The notes: generated from the sequence alone by a model not told the origin. A stretch of DNA of 30,636 bases from Erysipelotrichaceae bacterium (GCA_003520745.1 DOUE01000026.1:90193-120828); one strand, 5' to 3'; numbered from the stretch's first letter, positions 1 through 8,994 are shown. Program-made: numbers and translations.

Positions 1-744
1 CGGAAGGACATGTTCGCACTTCATCGGGTTGCCGGCCAGCGATCTAGCCAGGAAAAGATCGAAACGACGTCGTGCGGTTTCAAAGACTTTCGGGGTGAAA
101 CCCCAGTAGTTCATCGAGACCAGCGAATCGTCGGCGAGTTTCGTCCAGTTCTCGCCATCTTCGGTATACGCCGCACCGCCGTCTTTCCGCGCGATTTTCA
201 AGCGTTCGACCACTTCATGCAAGTGCCCGTCGACAACTTCGCATACGCCCCTGGAAACGGTCCCGGCGTCGGTCAACGTATTGTTCAACTTATAGCCGAC
301 CATCCCGTAGGCATCGTCCTTCACATCGTTTTTAAGGAAACCGTAGATCTTTTCAAAGGCATCCCTTCCGTAATAATCGTCCGCGTTGATGATGGCGAAG
401 GGTTCATGCACTTGGTTGCGGCATGCCAACAAGGCATGGGTCGTCCCCCAAGGTTTTTCCCGTCCTTCCGGTACCGAGTATCCCTCAGGAAGGTCGTTTA
501 GATCTTGAAATACGAATTCGACCTGGATGAAACGGGCGATCTTGTCGGTAAGGGCGGCTTTGAACGCTTCTTCATGTTCGCGTCGGATGATCAGATAGAC
601 TTTCTTGAAACCGGCGATGATCGCATCGTAGATCGAAAAATCGATGATGCTTTCCCCGTTGGATCCGACGGTGTCGATTTGTTTCAATCCGCCGTAACGG
701 CTTCCCATCCCGGCGGCTAAGATGACTAGACTTGGTTCGTGCAT
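1..744 (-). CDS. Sugar-phosphate nucleotidyltransferase, partial (C-terminus outside window)
   Basis: The 248 visible residues form the N-terminal part of a nucleotidyltransferase-fold enzyme of the kind that activates sugar phosphates with NTP in the cytoplasm. The start shows the family signature LVILAAGMGSRYGGLKQ (glycine-rich nucleotide-binding loop, with the catalytic Arg and Lys). Further on come KPWGTTHAL and the metal-binding-type INADDYYG. Related proteins are about 300 residues long, so roughly 50 residues are missing beyond base 1. The ATG at 742-744 is preceded by a modest GAGG and by a promoter-like sequence. The first base of the window is in frame and no stop is seen. The exact sugar and nucleotide cannot be read from the sequence; UTP-glucose-1-phosphate uridylyltransferase-like is the nearest general label. 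Confidence 0.85.
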   Translation of the reverse strand, partial: MHEPSLVILAAGMGSRYGGLKQIDTVGSNGESIIDFSIYDAIIAGFKKVYLIIRREHEEAFKAALTDKIARFIQVEFVFQDLNDLPEGYSVPEGREKPWGTTHALLACRNQVHEPFAIINADDYYGRDAFEKIYGFLKNDVKDDAYGMVGYKLNNTLTDAGTVSRGVCEVVDGHLHEVVERLKIARKDGGAAYTEDGENWTKLADDSLVSMNYWGFTPKVFETARRRFDLFLARSLAGNPMKCEHVLP

Positions 745-768
745 AAGGTATCCTCGCTTCTTGCCTTC

Positions 769-797
769 ATTGTATCGGGATTTCTTCCATGAAACAA
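769..797 (-). promoter_or_regulatory. Probable promoter of the nucleotidyltransferase gene
   Basis: Read on the minus strand, TTGTTT (792-797) and TACAAT (769-774) are separated by 17 bp and lie about 25 bp upstream of the start codon at 744. The -10 matches consensus at 5 of 6 positions and the -35 at 3 of 6. Sigma-70/SigA-type assignment is inference. Confidence 0.5.
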
Positions 798-827
798 CCT
801 AGATTCAATCGAATCCCATAAATCCAA

Positions 828-858
828 GAAAAAAGAACCAGGTTACCCCTGGTTCTTT
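828..858 (-). terminator. Rho-independent terminator of the SPFH-LapA operon
   Basis: A perfect 11-bp stem (832-842 with 848-858) has a 5-nt loop, and on the minus strand it is followed by a run of six T. The stop codon of the LapA-like gene (843-845) lies in the loop, so the terminator overlaps the end of the coding sequence. Confidence 0.85.
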
Positions 859-1217
859 GTCGGATCGATGATCGGTTGTTCCGCTTTCTTCACGGCTTCT
901 TCATACTTCGCTTTCCAACTTGCTTCACTGAGTTTCACTGTTTCCAGTGTTTTCGCGGTGAGGTCGAGTTGCTTCTGCATCGCATCCATCTGTTTGCGTG
1001 TTTCACGTTGGCGGAAATGGGTCTTCACCCGCGTCGATAGTCCGAAGAGGACCGTCAGGATGGATCCCAGCATGACGGAGATCAGGATGATGATCGACGC
1101 CGAGACTTGATAGCGCGCGAACACGAGGTTGATCAACATCGCTTCGGCATTGAGTACCGCGAACAATGCGACCAAGATCGCCAGCGCGACGAATACGATA
1201 AAACGGATTTGCTGCAT
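843..1217 (-). CDS. LapA-domain (DUF1049-like) small membrane protein
   Basis: This 124-residue protein has two predicted membrane helices (about residues 5-25 and 38-60) joined by a short segment with LNAEAMLINLVFARYQVS. A charged linker and a helical coiled-coil-like tail follow (about residues 65-110). That layout is typical of the LapA domain family, named for lipopolysaccharide assembly protein A, although members in Gram-positive lineages have no known role in LPS. The gene starts 2 bp after the stop of the SPFH gene and shares its terminator, so the two are almost certainly co-transcribed and perhaps act together in the membrane. Family assignment is from pattern recognition; function is unknown. 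Confidence 0.75.
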   Translation of the reverse strand: MQQIRFIVFVALAILVALFAVLNAEAMLINLVFARYQVSASIIILISVMLGSILTVLFGLSTRVKTHFRQRETRKQMDAMQKQLDLTAKTLETVKLSEASWKAKYEEAVKKAEQPIIDPTKNQG

Positions 1218-1219
1218 GG

Positions 1220-3172
1220 CTACTCCTTCGGGGTGGTTTCTTCGACGCCTTGTACCTTGACCCCTAGCTTTTCAAGTGTCAATAGTTTCATCAAGGAGGA
1301 GACGATCGAATTGTCGTTCCCCTGCGCTTCGCCGAAATTCACGATGGTCTTGGGGACGACATCCACCGTCGCGTTGCTGATCGCATCGGCGAGCTTATCC
1401 GCGATTTCGTTGATGACGCGGTATTCCGCTCCGCCATAGGCTTTAACCTGGGCGTCGATCGCCTGGGCTTTCGCCAACCCGATGTTGGATTCCTTGGAAG
1501 CTTCCGCTTCCCCTTCGACGCGTACCCGGGTCGCATTCGCTTTCGCCAACGCGACGATCTGGTTCGCTTCTTGTTCGGCACGTGCCGCGGCCGCGGCACC
1601 GGTATTGTGTTCGACTTCGATCTGGATCTTGGAACGGGTCAAAGTGCCTTGTTGTTCCGCGACGGCTTCGGCTTCACGCAAGTTCTTTTCGCGTTCGGCT
1701 GCTTCCTGTTGCTTCCCGTAGGTGACCTTCTTTTCTTCCGCGATCTGACGTTCACGAAGCTGCGTCAGGATGTTTTCGATCTGGACATCGGCGACCGGGG
1801 AGCGTGGCGTACCGATCAGGACTTCTTCCAATTGGAGGTTGTACTTGGCGAATTTCGCACGCATTTCCATGACCGCGCGTTCACGGATTTCGGAACGTTC
1901 CTGGATCAGCTCGATCAAGGTCTTGGTCTGGGCGACGTCTTTGAAGTAGGCGCTGACCAAGGGGTCCAATGACTGGTTGACCAGCATGTTGATGTCGCCG
2001 AAACGTTGGATGACCCACGGCGCCTGTTTGTAGTCGATATGCATGACGACCGACAACGGTAAAGCCGGTTCGAAGGCGTCTTTGGTGATGATGTCGACTT
2101 CGGTCAGGTTCTCATCGTATTTGTGGTCGCCGGTTTCGGCTTTGTTCCACTTCAGGATGATGTTGGTGGTCGGAACCAGAACGACTTTCCCGGCATCCGT
2201 GTTGAATGCGTATTTACCCGGCATCAACGGTTTCTCAAGGACCCCTTTGGACCCTTGTGCGACCAATTCGCCATGGTGGTAATCCGCACCCGTCGTATCG
2301 ACGCCTTCGGTTCCATAGAAGGAAACGACGATGCCGACATACCCGATGGGGACGACCGTCTTGGGACGATACTCGACCGTCGCGAAGAGACGGTTGATGT
2401 AATAGGTCCCGTCGGTCAAGACTTGAAGTTGTTTACCTCTTCTGCCTCCGAGTTTCAAGAACGCTTCCGGATCTTGATAGCTGGCATGTCCTTCACCGAC
2501 GGAAGGGGCGATGATTTCGCCTTCATCCAAGGGTGACCCGTCATGGACGGTCACGATCCCCATCAAATCGGACGTATTGTCCGTATTCCCCATGATGATG
2601 ACCGGTTGGAACGCTTTACGCGCCGCCAAGGTCTGTTGCATCGACACCATTTCATTGCGTTCCGACCGGTTGCCGGTGGAAATCATCTTAATGTCGTTGG
2701 GCGTGATGACGATGAATTGCGCCAAGTTGATCGCATAGGTCCCTTCACGGATGATCCCGCGTTGCGGACCTCTTTGACCGCCGGAGGTTAAAAACCCTCG
2801 GACATCTTGGAAATTGTTGGCTTCGGGGATCAGTTTCCCTAAGGTCTGGGTCGGCGACAGCGGATGTCCGTCCCGCGCGAAGATATAGGCGATTTGTCCC
2901 TGAGGGATGGTAATCAAAGGATATCGATGGATTTTATACTTGAGCACGGACTTGAAATGGATCCCGCCACGCAGCAATTCCGGCGAATAACCGGCTTCCC
3001 CGTTCAAGGCGATGATGGCGTCTTTCAAGGACCCCTTGGAACTCCACCATTGTTCGACAACGGCGACTTCATTGGAATTGATGACGCGTAAACCGAAGAT
3101 TTTAAAGATCAGTAGATAAACGACGAAGAGCGCAATCACTGCGATACTAGCCCACAAAATCAGATCATTCAT
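1220..3172 (-). CDS. SPFH/Band 7 (flotillin-like) membrane protein
   Basis: A 650-residue protein with an N-terminal membrane helix (about residues 4-25) and an extended SPFH region (about 30-440). A long helical A/E/Q/K-rich segment (about 450-600, with ERQIAEEKK and KANATRVRVEGEAEA) is the coiled coil by which flotillins oligomerise. The tail ends in short hydrophobic turns. Flotillin-type proteins scaffold membrane microdomains and interact with membrane proteases and transporters. The ATG at 3170-3172 was chosen because GGAGG lies 6 nt upstream and the membrane helix follows at once; the frame is open for 60 more codons upstream, but that stretch overlaps the promoter. It is co-transcribed with the LapA-like gene, 2 bp downstream. 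At 650 residues it is longer than typical flotillins (about 450-510), with the extra length in the N-terminal half. Confidence 0.85.
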   Translation of the reverse strand: MNDLILWASIAVIALFVVYLLIFKIFGLRVINSNEVAVVEQWWSSKGSLKDAIIALNGEAGYSPELLRGGIHFKSVLKYKIHRYPLITIPQGQIAYIFARDGHPLSPTQTLGKLIPEANNFQDVRGFLTSGGQRGPQRGIIREGTYAINLAQFIVITPNDIKMISTGNRSERNEMVSMQQTLAARKAFQPVIIMGNTDNTSDLMGIVTVHDGSPLDEGEIIAPSVGEGHASYQDPEAFLKLGGRRGKQLQVLTDGTYYINRLFATVEYRPKTVVPIGYVGIVVSFYGTEGVDTTGADYHHGELVAQGSKGVLEKPLMPGKYAFNTDAGKVVLVPTTNIILKWNKAETGDHKYDENLTEVDIITKDAFEPALPLSVVMHIDYKQAPWVIQRFGDINMLVNQSLDPLVSAYFKDVAQTKTLIELIQERSEIRERAVMEMRAKFAKYNLQLEEVLIGTPRSPVADVQIENILTQLRERQIAEEKKVTYGKQQEAAEREKNLREAEAVAEQQGTLTRSKIQIEVEHNTGAAAAARAEQEANQIVALAKANATRVRVEGEAEASKESNIGLAKAQAIDAQVKAYGGAEYRVINEIADKLADAISNATVDVVPKTIVNFGEAQGNDNSIVSSLMKLLTLEKLGVKVQGVEETTPKE

Positions 3173-3199
3173 GATCTTCCTCCATTCTAGGATAAGTTC

Positions 3200-3228
3200 A
3201 TTGTACTCTCTTGTGCATCGTATAACAA
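3200..3228 (-). promoter_or_regulatory. Promoter of the SPFH-LapA operon
   Basis: On the minus strand TTGTTA (3223-3228) and TACAAT (3200-3205) are separated by exactly 17 bp, 28 bp upstream of the SPFH start codon and just downstream of the terminator of the preceding gene. Consensus matches are 4 of 6 and 5 of 6. Confidence 0.65.
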
Positions 3229-3240
3229 GGCGCATGAGCG

Positions 3241-3266
3241 AAAAAGAAAAGGGCGCCGAAGCGCCC
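3241..3266 (-). terminator. Rho-independent terminator of the repeat-protein gene
   Basis: Stem GGGCGC/GCGCCC (3251-3256 with 3261-3266) with a 4-nt UUCG-type loop on the minus strand, followed by TTTTCTTTTT, 10 bp after the stop codon of the 1745-residue protein. Confidence 0.9.
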
Positions 3267-3276
3267 GATTCATTAA

Positions 3277-6200
3277 TTATTTCTGATTCTTCTTCAACAT
3301 CTTTTCGATCAATTCTTTGTCGAGTTCTTCGGCTTTCTTCTTGATCGTCCAACGGATGACGGCGTTCTTGTCGGATACCGTCTTGAAGATGTTTTCGTGG
3401 CGGCCGCGGTCGAATTCGTACGGGACTTTTTCAACCGGAGGCAACACTTTGACGTCACCGGAGACGACTTCCAGGATGGATTCGTCGCGGTCGTAGTCTT
3501 TATGCATCAGACGCGGACCTAAGTAACCCCAAGTCGTCGTGATCGTTCCGTCAGGATTGAGGGCGACATCTTGGACTTCAGGACGCGGGCGGCGGATTAA
3601 GAAGAGGAGGAACGGAAGTAATCCAAGCAACCACCACCACGGCAAGGTCGCCTCAGGTGTCGGTTCCGGATCGACGATGACTTCTTCGCCGACGGTGATC
3701 GTCACGGTCGCGATGTTGGAATCGTCGGTGCCGTCGTTGGCCTTGTAGGTGAAGCTGTCATCGCCTTCGTAGTCGTTGTCCGGGACGTAGCGGAAAGTGC
3801 CATCGGCATTCAGCGTTACGGTTCCGTGCGCAGGTTGGGTGACCAGGGTGAAGGTGAGCGGATCGTTGTCGAAGTCGCTTCCCAAATCGCCTACGGTTTC
3901 ATTTAGCGCGGTTTCGAATTCGGTTTCAAACGTTGCGTTATCGACTTCAGGCGCCGTATTCACAAAGGGCAGCGCGGTGAAGTTGACGCGGATGGTGCGG
4001 ATCGGGGAATAGGCTTGTCCGTCATAGACGCGGAAGGTGAAGGTATCACTGTCGAGCGTTACGCCGTCGTGGGTGTAGGTGAACTGTCCACCGGCGATGG
4101 AGACGGAGCCGCGGTCCGGTCCGTTGACGATACTGATGGTGAGCGGGTCGCCATCGGCGTCGCCGCGGATGAAGTTACGGCTGAATACGGATCCGATCTG
4201 GACGGTGTACGTCGCGCCAGCGGCGGTCGGGGCATCGTTGACCGGGGTTACGGTGATGGATACGGTTGCGGCAGCGGAGTCCACTTTACCATCGTTGACG
4301 GCGTAAGTGAAGGAATCGCTGGTGGTTTCGCCACCGTTGTGCGTGTAGGTGAAGGATCCGGTGGTCGCATTGAAGCTGACCGTACCGTTGACCGGTTGGG
4401 TAAGGATCTTGAAGGTCAAGACATCGCCGTCGGCGTCCAAACCGGTGAACAAGCCGCTTCCCGCGCCGCCTTCGGCAACGGTCAATGTCTTATTGTCGGC
4501 AGTCGGAACGTCGTTGATCGGGTTGACCGTGATCGTAACCGTCGCCGTGTCGATGTGTTCCCCATCGGTGATTCCATAGACGAAGGAATCGACGCCGTTG
4601 AAGTTCGCATTCGGGGTATAGACGAAGGATCCGTCGGGTTGTACGACGACCGTGCCGTTGGCCGGTTGTCCATGATCGTCGATCGAGAAGATCGAATCGA
4701 CATCGACATCGTTACCCAGGATACCCGGGGCGGCGATGACCAATTGTACGTCTTCGTCGGTGGAGTAGGCATCGTCTTCCGCTACCGGCGCGTCGTTGAT
4801 CGCATTGATGGTGATCGTGACCGTCGCCGTATCGCTCAAGGTGCCGTCGGTTAGGGTGTAAGTGAAGGAATCGACACCGTTGAAGTTCGCATCCGGGGTG
4901 TATTCGAAGGATCCGTCCGGATTCAAGACCAAGGTACCGTTGGAGACATCGCTCAACAAGGATACGTTCAGCGAAGGTCCGTCGACGTCGGAGTCGTTCT
5001 CCATGACGCCGGCAGCCGGAACACTCAGCGGGTTGTCTTCATCGATGATGTAGGAATCGTCTTGGGCGACCGGGGCATCGTTGACCGGGTTGACCGTGAT
5101 GTAGATGTAGGCTTCCGAAGTATATTGGCCATCGGTAATCTGATACCAGAACGCCGCCACTCCAGTGAAATTCAACGCCGGGGTGTAGGTGAAGGTTCCG
5201 TTCCCATCGAAAGGCGCATTCAATGAGCCAAACTGATTCCCGGAAACGTACATGTTGTGGTAAATTGCGTTGTCGGGGTCGACGTCGTTGGCATAGAAGC
5301 CAGGCGCCGGGATGGTGATCGGAGTATCTTCATCCGTTTCATAGTAGTCGTTGTTCGCTACTGGGGCGTCGTTGATCGGGTTGACCGTAATGGATACGGT
5401 GACGATATTGGAATCCGCCATCCCGTCATTGACTTGATAGGTGAAGGAATCCGGTCCGAAGTAGTTCGCTGCCGGCAGGTAGGTGAAGGATCCGTCCGCA
5501 TTGAGGGCCAAGGTGCCGTGTGCGACATTGGTAATCAAGGCAACGGTGAGCGCATCGCCATCGTCGTCGGTATCGTTTCCGAGAATTCCCGGAACGACGA
5601 CCGTCAACAGGGTGTCTTCATTGATGGAGTAACTGTCTTCTACGGCAACCGGGGCATCGTTGACGGAGCCAACGTTGATGGTTACGGTCGCGATGTTGGA
5701 ATCGACCGTTCCGTCGTTCACTTTATAGGTGAAGGAATCGTTGCCGGTGAAATTCGGAGCGGGGAGATAGGTGAAGGATCCATCCGCGTTGAGGATCAGG
5801 TCGCCGTGAGAGACATCGGAAACCAAGATCGGGGACAATACGCTGCCTTCAACATCCGTGTCGTTACCCAAGACGCCGGGCAGAATGACGGAGAGAAGCG
5901 TATCTTCGTCGGTGGAATAGTTGTCGTTATTGGCGATTGGGGCGTCGTTGATCGGATTGACCGTAATGTTTACAGTCGCGATGTTCGAATCGGCGCTACC
6001 GTCATTGGCTTGATAGGTGAAGGAATCCGGTCCGAAGTAATTCGCATCCGGTGTGTAGGTGAAGGTACCGTCCGCATTGAGGACCAAGGTGCCGTGAGCG
6101 ACATCGACCAACAGGACGGCATGCAAGGTATCCATGTCGTTGTCGGTATCGTTGGCGAGAACGCCGTAGGGGTCGATGACGGTCAATACGTTGTCTTCGT

Positions 6201-8514
6201 CGATGGAATAGGAATCATCCACGGCGACCGGGGCGTCGTTGACCGAACCGACGGTGATCGTAACGGTCGCGATGTTGGAATCCAGAGATCCATCGTTCGC
6301 TTTGTAGGTGAAGCTGTCCGATCCGAAGAAATTCGGAGCCGGCATGTAGCTGAAGGATCCGTCCGCGTTGAGGATCAAGACTCCGTGAGAGACATCGGAA
6401 ACCAAGATCGCGTTGAGGAGGCTCAGTTCGACATCCGTGTCGTTGCCCAAGACACCGGGCAGTACGACGACCAGAAGTTCATCTTCGTCGGTGGAATAGT
6501 TGTCATCGACCGCGACCGGAGCGTCGTTGACCGGGTTGACCGTAATGGATACGGTGACCGTGTTGGAGTCCGCTGCGCCGTCGTTGGCTTTGTAAGTGAA
6601 GGAATCCGGTCCGAAGTAATTCGCATCCGGAACGTAGGTGAAGGATCCGTTGGCATTCAAGGTCAAGGTGCCGTGTGCGACATCGCTAACCAGGATCGCC
6701 GACAAGGTGCCGTTTTCGACATCGGTGTCGTTGCCCAATACGCCAGGCAAGGTAACGATCAACGGGAGGTCTTCATTGATGGAGTAAGTGTCTTCGACCG
6801 CGACCGGGGCATCGTTGATCGGATTGACCGTAATGGATACGGTGACCATGTTGGAATCCAATGCGCCGTCGTTGGCTTTGTAGGTGAAGGAATCCGGTCC
6901 GAAGTAATTCGCATCCGGAACGTAGGTGAAGGATCCGTCGGCATTCAAGGTCAAGGTTCCGTTGGAAACATCGGAAACCAAGATCGCCGTCAACGCATCG
7001 CCTTCGATATCGCTGTCATTGCCAAGGACGCCCAATGTCGGGACATTCAAGGTTACATCTTCATTCGTGGAATAATTTTCACCAACGGCGACGGGTGCGT
7101 CGTTGATCGGATTGACCGTAATGTTTACAGTCGCGATGTTGGAATCGTTCAACCCGTCATTGGCTTGGTACGTGAAGGAGTCGCTTCCGAAGTAGTTCGC
7201 ATTCGGCGTGTAGCTGAAGGAACCGTCGGAATTCAATACCAAGATTCCGTGGGAGACGCCGGAGACCAAGGATGCGCTTAGCGCGGAACCTTCGGTATCC
7301 GTATCGTTTCCAAGCACGCCGAGCGCCGGAACGCTAAGGACGCCGTCTTCATCGATGGAATACGCATCGTTCAAGGCGACCGGTGCGTCGTTGACCGAAC
7401 CGATGTCGATCGAAACCGTCGCGACGTTGGAATCATCGAATCCGTCGTTGGCTTTATAGGTGAAGCTATCCGAACCGAAGTAATTCGGATCCGGCATGTA
7501 GGTGAAGGAACCGTCTGCGTTCAAGACGAGATCGCCATGGGCCGGTCCGCTGACCAATACCGCATGGATCGCATCGCCGTCGGGATCGCTGTCGTTCAAT
7601 AATACGCCAGGAGCCGCTACGCTAAGCAGTGTGTCTTCATTGGTGGAGTAGTTGTCGTTGTTGGCGACAGGCGCACCGTTGATCGTGTTGACGATGACCG
7701 TCGCGCTGGCCGGTCCGGCGGTACCGCCGTCGTTGCCCATACCGGTGACGGTGTTGGTGAAGGATTGTTGACCGATGGCACCGGCCAAGAACGTCTTGTC
7801 GTAGTTGACGCTACCGGTCGCCGTGAACATCCAGTCAAACGGATCATTCGCAGGATTGTCATACATGTCGTCGTAGACATATAAGGTTTCGTCGATGATG
7901 TCCGTCGGGGCCGCTTTGAAGGTGATCGCCGCGGACTTCGTGGTTTGCGCGGTCGTATTGGTCTGCGGGACCAAGGTGATCGCGATCTTCATCGGGGAAT
8001 AATCGGAGGCGTTGGCATCACCCGGCAACGTGAACGTCGTCGTGTAATTCTTCGCAAGGATATCCCCTTCATGCAGTAGGTAATCGTTCTCGACGGTTTC
8101 CGTCGCGAAGACCGGTAACCCGCTGGGTCCGGAGAGGACGGCTTCCAGATCGAAGACGACATCGCCGTCGAAGGTCTGGGTCGGATACTCGATGTACACA
8201 TAATAGGTGATCGAGAAGGAAGATGTGGTTTGTTTGGTCGCGGTGACAACATAGTTGACCGAACCTTGCGTACCGTGCAATAGGTTCAAGGTCGTCGGGG
8301 TGGCTGTCTTCGACAGTGTCCAGACGTTCTTGTGCACGTATTCGACACCCCCGTTATATTGGTCTAGGAACTTGGGGACATCGAAAATCAATTGCGCTTG
8401 GGCGGGATCGCCAGGTTTCGCGACGGCTTCGATGTGAAGCGGGGCGACCGAGGCATACAGGCCAAACAACAAGGCTAAGGATAATGCGATTGCTTTCTTG
8501 AATAAATTCGTCAT
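3277..8514 (-). CDS. Giant membrane-anchored surface protein with 14 cadherin/VCBS-like repeats
   Basis: This 1745-residue protein starts with a signal peptide (about residues 1-30) and a unique N-terminal domain (about 31-282). Fourteen Ig-like repeats of about 95 residues follow (283-1608). The first eight are very alike, with the core pattern NDAPVA..D.YS..ED, GVLGNDTD, HGTL.LNADGSFTY, DSFTYKANDG, SNIATV.ITV. The last repeats (12-14) are more diverged. A membrane helix follows (1625-1642, beginning PWWWLLG), then RRPRPE and a tail of about 100 residues. By the positive-inside rule the tail is cytoplasmic. There is no LPXTG sorting signal. Such repeats usually form Ca2+-stabilised rods for adhesion or matrix binding; no ligand can be read here. 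The start has AAGGAG 6 nt upstream. The gene follows a small membrane protein whose soluble domain resembles this tail. Confidence 0.9.
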   Translation of the reverse strand: MTNLFKKAIALSLALLFGLYASVAPLHIEAVAKPGDPAQAQLIFDVPKFLDQYNGGVEYVHKNVWTLSKTATPTTLNLLHGTQGSVNYVVTATKQTTSSFSITYYVYIEYPTQTFDGDVVFDLEAVLSGPSGLPVFATETVENDYLLHEGDILAKNYTTTFTLPGDANASDYSPMKIAITLVPQTNTTAQTTKSAAITFKAAPTDIIDETLYVYDDMYDNPANDPFDWMFTATGSVNYDKTFLAGAIGQQSFTNTVTGMGNDGGTAGPASATVIVNTINGAPVANNDNYSTNEDTLLSVAAPGVLLNDSDPDGDAIHAVLVSGPAHGDLVLNADGSFTYMPDPNYFGSDSFTYKANDGFDDSNVATVSIDIGSVNDAPVALNDAYSIDEDGVLSVPALGVLGNDTDTEGSALSASLVSGVSHGILVLNSDGSFSYTPNANYFGSDSFTYQANDGLNDSNIATVNITVNPINDAPVAVGENYSTNEDVTLNVPTLGVLGNDSDIEGDALTAILVSDVSNGTLTLNADGSFTYVPDANYFGPDSFTYKANDGALDSNMVTVSITVNPINDAPVAVEDTYSINEDLPLIVTLPGVLGNDTDVENGTLSAILVSDVAHGTLTLNANGSFTYVPDANYFGPDSFTYKANDGAADSNTVTVSITVNPVNDAPVAVDDNYSTDEDELLVVVLPGVLGNDTDVELSLLNAILVSDVSHGVLILNADGSFSYMPAPNFFGSDSFTYKANDGSLDSNIATVTITVGSVNDAPVAVDDSYSIDEDNVLTVIDPYGVLANDTDNDMDTLHAVLLVDVAHGTLVLNADGTFTYTPDANYFGPDSFTYQANDGSADSNIATVNITVNPINDAPIANNDNYSTDEDTLLSVILPGVLGNDTDVEGSVLSPILVSDVSHGDLILNADGSFTYLPAPNFTGNDSFTYKVNDGTVDSNIATVTINVGSVNDAPVAVEDSYSINEDTLLTVVVPGILGNDTDDDGDALTVALITNVAHGTLALNADGSFTYLPAANYFGPDSFTYQVNDGMADSNIVTVSITVNPINDAPVANNDYYETDEDTPITIPAPGFYANDVDPDNAIYHNMYVSGNQFGSLNAPFDGNGTFTYTPALNFTGVAAFWYQITDGQYTSEAYIYITVNPVNDAPVAQDDSYIIDEDNPLSVPAAGVMENDSDVDGPSLNVSLLSDVSNGTLVLNPDGSFEYTPDANFNGVDSFTYTLTDGTLSDTATVTITINAINDAPVAEDDAYSTDEDVQLVIAAPGILGNDVDVDSIFSIDDHGQPANGTVVVQPDGSFVYTPNANFNGVDSFVYGITDGEHIDTATVTITVNPINDVPTADNKTLTVAEGGAGSGLFTGLDADGDVLTFKILTQPVNGTVSFNATTGSFTYTHNGGETTSDSFTYAVNDGKVDSAAATVSITVTPVNDAPTAAGATYTVQIGSVFSRNFIRGDADGDPLTISIVNGPDRGSVSIAGGQFTYTHDGVTLDSDTFTFRVYDGQAYSPIRTIRVNFTALPFVNTAPEVDNATFETEFETALNETVGDLGSDFDNDPLTFTLVTQPAHGTVTLNADGTFRYVPDNDYEGDDSFTYKANDGTDDSNIATVTITVGEEVIVDPEPTPEATLPWWWLLGLLPFLLFLIRRPRPEVQDVALNPDGTITTTWGYLGPRLMHKDYDRDESILEVVSGDVKVLPPVEKVPYEFDRGRHENIFKTVSDKNAVIRWTIKKKAEELDKELIEKMLKKNQK
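3691..7668 (-). repeat. Tandem repeat array, 14 units of about 285-288 bp
   Basis: The coding repeats of the surface protein are also repeated at DNA level. For example, the stretch starting GGAATCCGGTCCGAAG at 6601 recurs at 6889, exactly 288 bp (96 codons) away, and stays nearly identical for about 50 bp. Units near 5.4-7.3 kb are most alike; units at 3.7-4.5 kb have diverged. Such an array can gain or lose units by recombination and could be collapsed in short-read assemblies. Confidence 0.9.
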
Positions 8515-8538
8515 ACAGTTCTCCTTTCAGGACTTGAA

Positions 8539-8994
8539 CTAGGTATTCATTTGGAACCGGGGTGTCGTTTCCCTCGGTTGAGCCGATGTGTGCTGCTTCC
8601 CGATGATCCATTCGATTCTGGTGTCTTCTTTCACGACGGTTTGAATGACGTTGCGGTGACGCCCGGCGGCGAAGTGGATCGGGATGTCCTTGGACAAGAG
8701 GAGCGCCGTTCCGCTGTGGACCAGCAGACAGCTTTCCCCGTGTTGGACACGGACTGGTTCGGACGTCGGGTTGAGATAACCCCAGGTCACGAGGTAGGTG
8801 CCGTCAGGCATTCGTTCGACCTTATCCACGACCGCCCGCACTTCTTTGCGGTGGCGTGAGAGGATCGCGTAGAGAATGCCGATGATAAGCACCGAGGTCA
8901 GCCAGACCCACACTCCGTTGGTCTCTAGAACCATAAAGGCGGGGAGTGTGAAGACCAGCGCGCTTTTCGATACGAATCCGAGATGTTTGCGCAT
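8539..8994 (-). CDS. Small membrane protein with a C-terminal domain shared with the surface protein tail
   Basis: This 151-residue protein has two hydrophobic helices (about residues 8-24 and 28-46), a basic stretch RHRKEVR, and a soluble domain (about 53-133). That domain aligns with the C-terminal tail of the downstream 1745-residue protein: both have DGT...TWGYL.P, then (A/D)(A/R)GRH.N, then a hydrophobic stretch with TV and R(I/W)(E/T)W.I. No function is recognised. By the positive-inside rule the domain faces the cytoplasm. The pattern also recalls a domain with FGY...PGRH.N...W motifs that I know from secreted bacterial proteins; that link is recall, not a search result. It lies 24 bp upstream of the repeat-protein gene and is probably co-transcribed with it. 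AAGGGG precedes the ATG by 9 nt. Confidence 0.75.
   Translation of the reverse strand: MRKHLGFVSKSALVFTLPAFMVLETNGVWVWLTSVLIIGILYAILSRHRKEVRAVVDKVERMPDGTYLVTWGYLNPTSEPVRVQHGESCLLVHSGTALLLSKDIPIHFAAGRHRNVIQTVVKEDTRIEWIIGKQHTSAQPRETTPRFQMNT

Noticed and set aside
1625..1745. Possible LPXTG sortase signal on the large surface protein (residue numbers 1625-1745)
   Set aside because: No LPXTG-like motif precedes the membrane helix, and about 100 residues follow it, so sortase anchoring does not fit.
3173..3352. N-terminal extension of the SPFH protein by 60 residues
   Set aside because: It would run through the promoter and lacks a ribosome binding site; the inner ATG has GGAGG at good spacing followed by the membrane helix.
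5257..7281. Long open frame of 674 codons on the plus strand
   Set aside because: It lies antisense within the repeat array. It has a regular repeated pattern that mirrors the coding repeats, no ribosome binding site, and no known domain.
3691..7668. CRISPR array or non-coding satellite
   Set aside because: The repeat unit is 285-288 bp, continuous, coding and in frame; there are no short repeats with unique spacers.
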